From an uncultured Gammaproteobacteria bacterium (GTDB taxonomy: Bacteria > Pseudomonadota > Gammaproteobacteria > GCA-001735895), in the NCBI GenBank assembly GCA_937980285.1, contig CALJQI010000414.1, positions 1-10,217 of the forward strand: 10,217 nt of DNA, written 5' to 3'. The position numbers were made by a program, and so were the translations under genes. Below are positions 5,675-10,217 of the stretch, one piece after another (the first letter of the stretch is position 1; each line of letters starts with the position of its first letter). The notes under the pieces are model-generated. The model did no database searches. It was not told the origin of the DNA and saw only the letters and a program-made list of their open reading frames with translations.

Positions 5675-6582
5675 GCTTCGGTCGCTAGCAGGAATTCGAG
5701 TAATGCTTTTTGCGCATGCAGGCGGTTTTCGGCTTCCTGCCAGATAACCGATTGCGGGCTATCCAGCACATCGCTGGTCACTTCCTCGCCGCGATGCGCG
5801 GGCAGGCAGTGCATGAACAGCGCCTCGCCGTTGGCGCGCGCCATGACTTCCTGGTTGACCTGGTAGCTGCTGAAAGTTTCGATACGTTGCTGCTGTTCCT
5901 CTTCCTGCCCCATACTGGCCCAGACGTCGGTTACCACCAGGTCGGCACCGCTGGCGGCGTCGAGTGCACTCTGGTGCAGGCTGATCCGCTCGCCGCCGGA
6001 CTCGAGTATCGCGGCGTCGGGTTCATGCCCCGGCGGGCAGGCGATAGCAAGTTCGAAGTCGAAGCTGATTGCCGCGTTGATGTATGAGTGACACATGTTG
6101 TTACCATCGCCAATCCAGGCAACCCGGGCGCCGGCAATATCGCCGCGTTGTTCGAACCAGGTTTGCATGTCGGCGAGCAACTGGCAGGGATGCAGCAGGT
6201 CGCTAAGGCCGTTGATAACCGGTACCCGCGAGTTTTGCGCCAGCGCCTCGATACGATCATGGCCGAAGGTGCGAATCAGGATACCGTCGACCATGCTGGA
6301 AATAACCCGCGCGCTGTCCTCGATCGGTTCACCGCGTCCCAGGTGGCTGTCGCGTGGCGACAGAAACATGGCGTGCCCGCCCAGCTGGTACATGCCCGCT
6401 TCGAAAGAGACCCTGGTCCGGGTCGAGGATTTTTCAAAAATCATCGCCAGCAGCTTGCCGCTTAGCGGCGTATGCGAGACGCCCTGTTTCAGTTTTTGTT
6501 TGACATCGATTGCCTGCGCAATCAATGCTCGTAACTCATCGCTGGTGAAATCCAGCAGACTCAGAAAATGACGAGTGGACAT
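5671..6582 (-). CDS. argF: Ornithine carbamoyltransferase
   Basis: ArgF condenses ornithine with carbamoyl phosphate to give citrulline in the cytoplasm. At 303 residues it has the normal length and all key motifs: STRTR (53-57) for carbamoyl phosphate, HPCQ (131-134), the ornithine loop DVWASMG (219-225) and MHCLPAHRGEEV (257-268) with the catalytic cysteine. It is the second gene of an argD-argF operon, with 4 nt between the argD stop and this ATG and only a poor ribosome site, so translational coupling is likely. The catabolic enzyme (ArcB) is similar, but the context with argD and argA points to the biosynthetic form. Its TAG stop shares a CTAG tetramer with the stop of the convergent GGDEF gene, and no terminator is visible there. 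Confidence 0.96.
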   Translation of the reverse strand: MSTRHFLSLLDFTSDELRALIAQAIDVKQKLKQGVSHTPLSGKLLAMIFEKSSTRTRVSFEAGMYQLGGHAMFLSPRDSHLGRGEPIEDSARVISSMVDGILIRTFGHDRIEALAQNSRVPVINGLSDLLHPCQLLADMQTWFEQRGDIAGARVAWIGDGNNMCHSYINAAISFDFELAIACPPGHEPDAAILESGGERISLHQSALDAASGADLVVTDVWASMGQEEEQQQRIETFSSYQVNQEVMARANGEALFMHCLPAHRGEEVTSDVLDSPQSVIWQEAENRLHAQKALLEFLLATEA

Positions 6583-6586
6583 GCTG

Positions 6587-7759
<1,173 letters not shown>

Positions 7760-7786
7760 CGGCTTTGCGCGTGAAAAAAGCGATCA

Positions 7787-7814
7787 AACATACAGTGATT
7801 CTCGGCGATTTCAA
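7787..7814 (-). promoter_or_regulatory. Candidate sigma70 promoter of argD-argF
   Basis: On the minus strand TTGAAA (7814-7809) and TATGTT (7792-7787) are separated by 16 bp, which would start transcription near 7780, about 20 nt before the argD ATG. It lies in the only gap between the upstream gene's terminator and argD. No clear arginine-repressor box overlaps it. Confidence 0.4.
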
Positions 7815-7826
7815 GCTTTTTAGAAC

Positions 7827-7854
7827 AAAAAAAGCCCCGCCGGAGCGGGGCTTT
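7827..7854 (-). terminator. Strong rho-independent terminator of the Urate_ox_N-family gene
   Basis: AAAGCCCCGC (7831-7840) and GCGGGGCTTT (7845-7854) form a perfect 10-bp stem with a CGGA loop (TCCG on the transcribed strand), followed on the minus strand by a run of seven T (7833-7827). It lies 24 nt after the stop of the membrane-protein gene and insulates argD-argF from it. Confidence 0.93.
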
Positions 7855-7878
7855 CGGTTTATCCGGGTTCAGCGCCGA

Positions 7879-8490
7879 TTAAAACAGCATGCCGTGCCCC
7901 TGCGCGGTCATTCCGAATAGCATCGGAATCGACAACAGTGTATTGGTGCGCGAAGCCATCAAGGCCACGGTCTTGGCTTTGGCGATAACGTCGGCATCGT
8001 GGGTTTGCCCGTCGAGGCCGAGAATTTTCTTCTGGTTGGGCCAGATCAGTACCCAGACGTTGAACAGCATGATGGTTCCGAGCCAGGCGCCCATGCCGAT
8101 TGCGCGGAAGCCTTCGGCAAAAGTGAAGGCGGCGACGACGCCAGAGCCTTCGCCGCCGTGCATGGCTTCGAGCGCCATCGCGCCGGTGAGCCATGTGCCT
8201 ACCGCTGCCCAGCGGAACCAGAACAGCGCGTTAGGCGCGACATACTTGTTGATTGCGGCCGGGCCGGGGCCGCCGTCATTGGCCTCGGACAGCGCTTTGG
8301 CAACGCCAGGCACCTGGATGAAATTGAAGTAGTACAGCAGGCCAACCCAGGTGATACCGGCGAGGACGTGCATCCAGACCCAGAATTGCCATGGGTTGAC
8401 GGTTCCCGTCGTACCCAGGACGAACATCAGCACGATAGCCAGCACAAAGCCGGAAATAATCGTGCCGGAAATAGATTTTAATGGATTCAT
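7879..8490 (-). CDS. Urate_ox_N / PuuD-family membrane protein lacking the cytochrome c domain
   Basis: The 203-residue product has about five hydrophobic segments (roughly 10-30, 36-58, 86-106, 127-150 and 174-196). It carries blocks I associate with PF06181, the membrane domain of bacterial urate hydroxylase PuuD: WMHVLAGITWVGLLYYFNFIQVP (39-61; His41 is a potential ligand) and, near the end, ASRTNTLLSIPMLFGM (179-194), plus IWPNQKKILG (149-158). PuuD adds a C-terminal cytochrome c domain; here there is no CxxCH and the protein ends right after the last helix. Short members occur in marine bacteria, often mislabelled as NusG. A role in urate oxidation is unproven, and no purine-catabolism genes are nearby. 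The ATG at 8490 is chosen because GGGAG (8501-8497) precedes it at 6-nt spacing; a longer frame to 8628 has a non-membrane, non-conserved N-terminus. Confidence 0.82.
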   Translation of the reverse strand: MNPLKSISGTIISGFVLAIVLMFVLGTTGTVNPWQFWVWMHVLAGITWVGLLYYFNFIQVPGVAKALSEANDGGPGPAAINKYVAPNALFWFRWAAVGTWLTGAMALEAMHGGEGSGVVAAFTFAEGFRAIGMGAWLGTIMLFNVWVLIWPNQKKILGLDGQTHDADVIAKAKTVALMASRTNTLLSIPMLFGMTAQGHGMLF

Positions 8491-8647
8491 TGATGACTCC
8501 CGATTATAAACGTTTAGAATACGGGGCTTTGGTGCGTGCTTGCCCATGCCCGTCACACGCGGCGGAGTATAAGGACTTTCGGAATAGGGTGCAATGATAT
8601 CTCTGGGCCGTGAAATCGTGAGCCGCAAAGGTCTTTGGTGAGGTTAT
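8491..8647. promoter_or_regulatory. Divergent intergenic region between the Urate_ox_N-family gene and asnO
   Basis: This 157-bp gap must hold promoters for both genes. On the minus strand TATAAT (8508-8503) would start transcription inside the ribosome site, and TATTCT (8521-8516) lacks a good -35. On the plus strand I see no convincing -35/-10 pair before asnO. An osmotically controlled promoter for asnO would be expected but cannot be recognised from sequence. Confidence 0.35.
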
Positions 8648-10217
8648 ATGTGCGGCTTGTTTGGTGCCCTGAGTTTCGACGCTAGCGCGATCAGTTCGGC
8701 GCATGCGCAAAGCATGTCGGCCAGGGTCGCGCAACGCGGTCCCGACGATAAGGGCGAGTATTTCGACGGCCCGGTAATGCTCGGGCATCGGCGTCTATCG
8801 ATCATCGATTTGTCGCCTGCCGGGCATCAACCGATGCAGGACAGCAGTCAGCGCTACTGCATCGTTTTCAACGGCACTATCTATAATTACCCCGAGTTAC
8901 GCGAGCAATTGATCGCCAAGGGTTACCGCTTCAATTCGCATAGCGATACCGAGGTCATTGTCAACGCCTATGCCCACTGGGGCGCCGATTGCGTCGAACG
9001 CCTGCACGGCATGTTCGCCTTTGCCATCTGGGATTCGAGGCAGCAAAGCCTTTTCCTCGCGCGCGACCGCATGGGCATCAAGCCATTGTATTACGCGCAT
9101 AGCGACGCCGGATTTTATTTTGCGTCGAATCCGCAGGCCTTGCTCGCCACCGGATTGTTCGCCACCGATATCGATCCTGTCGGACTGCATTTCCAGCTCA
9201 GCCTGCACGCGGTGATACCGGCACCGCGCACGCTGATCAAGTCGATCAGAAAATTCCGCCCGGCCTTTTCGATGACCGTAACCGCTGACGGTAAACAGAG
9301 TGAGCAGCGATACTGGTCGCTGCTGGCAAAAAGACCCGCCGAGCCAATGTCGGCCGATGAATGGAACGACGCGATTCATGACTCGTTGATGCAGGCGGTC
9401 AGGAAACGGCTCACCATCGCCGACGTGCCGGTGGGCGTATTGCTGTCGGGCGGACTCGATTCGAGCCTGCTGGTGGCCTTGCTGGCCGAGGCCGGACAAC
9501 GGGATATCCGCACTTACAGCATCGGCTTCGAGGATCAACCGGAGGAGCGCGGCAACGAGTTCGAGTTTTCCGATCCGGTGGCGCAGCGATATGCCACCGA
9601 TCACCAGAAGTTCCTGATACCGAACGACGAAGTGCTGACCCGCCTGCCGGAAGCGGTGGCGGCGATGGCCGAACCGATGTTCGGCCAGGACGCGGTCGCC
9701 TTCTACCTGCTTTCCGAGCAGGTTTCCAAATCGGTCAAAGTGGTGCAAAGCGGGCAGGGCGCCGACGAGGTTTTCGCGGGTTACTTCTGGTATGCGCAAA
9801 TGTCGGCGGCAAGCGCCGAGCCGCGGCTGCAGCGGTTTGCCGATCGATACGTCGATCGCGACCACGACGAATTCCTCGAAACCGTAGCCGAGGCTTACCG
9901 CGGTGAGGATTATACTTCGCAACTAATCGAGGAAAACCTGAACACCGAGCAGGCGGATTGCTTTCTCGATGCCGTGTTGCGTTTCGATATCACCACCCTG
10001 ATCGTCGATGATCCGGTCAAGCGCGTCGACAATATGACCATGGCCTGGGGTCTAGAGGCGCGGGTACCGTTCCTCGATCATCAACTGGTGGAACTGGCGG
10101 CCGCCTGTCCGCCGGAGCTCAAGCTCAAGCACCAGGGAAAGGGGGTGCTCAAGGAAATTGCGCGAGGGCGCATTCCCGACGCGGTGATCGATCGGCCCAA
10201 GGGGTATTTTCCGATGC
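8648..10217 (+). CDS. asnO: N-acetylglutaminylglutamine amide amidotransferase (asparagine synthase family), 3' truncated by window
   Basis: AsnO-type enzymes act with the Ngg ligase/acetyltransferase to make the osmoprotectant N-acetylglutaminylglutamine amide. The visible 523 codons run off the right edge; family members are near 590 residues. The N-terminal glutaminase domain begins MCGLFG, where Cys2 is the Ntn nucleophile, with AQRGPDD (28-34), GHRRLSIIDLS (46-56), FNGTIYNYPELR (74-85) and SDTEVI (99-104). The synthetase domain has the PP-loop SGGLDSS (267-273), VQSGQGADEVFAGY and DDPVKRVDNMTMAWGLEARV. The blocks SLHAVIPAPRTL and EPMFGQDAVAFYLLSEQVSK are typical of the NAGGN amidotransferase subfamily rather than AsnB. 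GTGAGG sits just before the ATG. It is divergent from the Urate_ox_N gene across 157 bp. I expect an ngg gene downstream, outside the window. Confidence 0.88.
   Translation, partial: MCGLFGALSFDASAISSAHAQSMSARVAQRGPDDKGEYFDGPVMLGHRRLSIIDLSPAGHQPMQDSSQRYCIVFNGTIYNYPELREQLIAKGYRFNSHSDTEVIVNAYAHWGADCVERLHGMFAFAIWDSRQQSLFLARDRMGIKPLYYAHSDAGFYFASNPQALLATGLFATDIDPVGLHFQLSLHAVIPAPRTLIKSIRKFRPAFSMTVTADGKQSEQRYWSLLAKRPAEPMSADEWNDAIHDSLMQAVRKRLTIADVPVGVLLSGGLDSSLLVALLAEAGQRDIRTYSIGFEDQPEERGNEFEFSDPVAQRYATDHQKFLIPNDEVLTRLPEAVAAMAEPMFGQDAVAFYLLSEQVSKSVKVVQSGQGADEVFAGYFWYAQMSAASAEPRLQRFADRYVDRDHDEFLETVAEAYRGEDYTSQLIEENLNTEQADCFLDAVLRFDITTLIVDDPVKRVDNMTMAWGLEARVPFLDHQLVELAAACPPELKLKHQGKGVLKEIARGRIPDAVIDRPKGYFPM

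Noticed and set aside
7879..8490. Naming this gene an antitermination protein NusG, as database labels for the family sometimes do.
   Set aside because: The protein is a multi-pass membrane protein with no NGN or KOW domain; the label is a propagated error.
8897..9922. Long 341-codon open frame on the minus strand.
   Set aside because: It is exactly antisense to asnO, whose motifs are unmistakable. Its product is rich in His, Arg and Gln with no recognisable domain, as expected of a shadow frame in GC-rich coding DNA.

Overview
The window looks like chromosomal DNA of a gammaproteobacterium, probably aquatic or salt-exposed. The evidence is a PilS-type sensor beside a PP0621-family protein, a DksA, a classical fused ArgA, and an AsnO-type amidotransferase of the N-acetylglutaminylglutamine amide (NAGGN) osmolyte pathway. 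Base composition and codon use look even. I see no tRNA, rRNA, CRISPR array, insertion sequence or phage gene.

Layout. (1) 1-1281, minus strand: a small PP0621-like membrane/Cys-rich protein (1054-1281) overlaps the start of a pilS-type histidine kinase (1-1076), which runs off the left edge. (2) 1282-1563: divergent promoter region. It holds a good sigma70 promoter for dksA (TTGCTG, 17 bp, TATACT) with a GC-rich discriminator. (3) 1564-1980, plus: a DksA with only one of the four zinc-finger cysteines. A hairpin terminator follows it and overlaps the stop codon of the next, convergent gene. (4) 2017-4244, minus: argA followed by a cytosolic 5'-nucleotidase (PF06189 family), overlapping as TGATG. 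(5) 4245-5674, plus: a membrane protein with a degenerate GGDEF domain. Its reading frame has no normal start codon where its first membrane helix begins. (6) 5671-7759, minus: argD-argF, a tight operon whose last stop codon shares a CTAG palindrome with the stop of the GGDEF gene. (7) 7827-8490, minus: a short PuuD/Urate_ox_N-family membrane protein with a strong terminator. (8) 8648-10217, plus: the asnO-type amidotransferase, cut off at the right edge.

How the genes work together. ArgA makes N-acetylglutamate (first step), ArgD forms N-acetylornithine, and ArgF forms citrulline, so three arginine-pathway enzymes lie within about 5 kb. They form two transcription units separated by the opposite-strand GGDEF gene. 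DksA (stringent response) and PilS (type IV pilus regulation) are global regulators sharing one divergent region. AsnO starts an apparently separate osmoprotectant locus.

Most unusual points: the GGDEF protein, which has lost its catalytic metal ligands but kept predicted guanine-binding residues and has an unresolved start; the Cys-Thr-Thr-Ala DksA; and the short Urate_ox_N protein with no cytochrome c domain. I found no clear multi-gene system that is wholly new.
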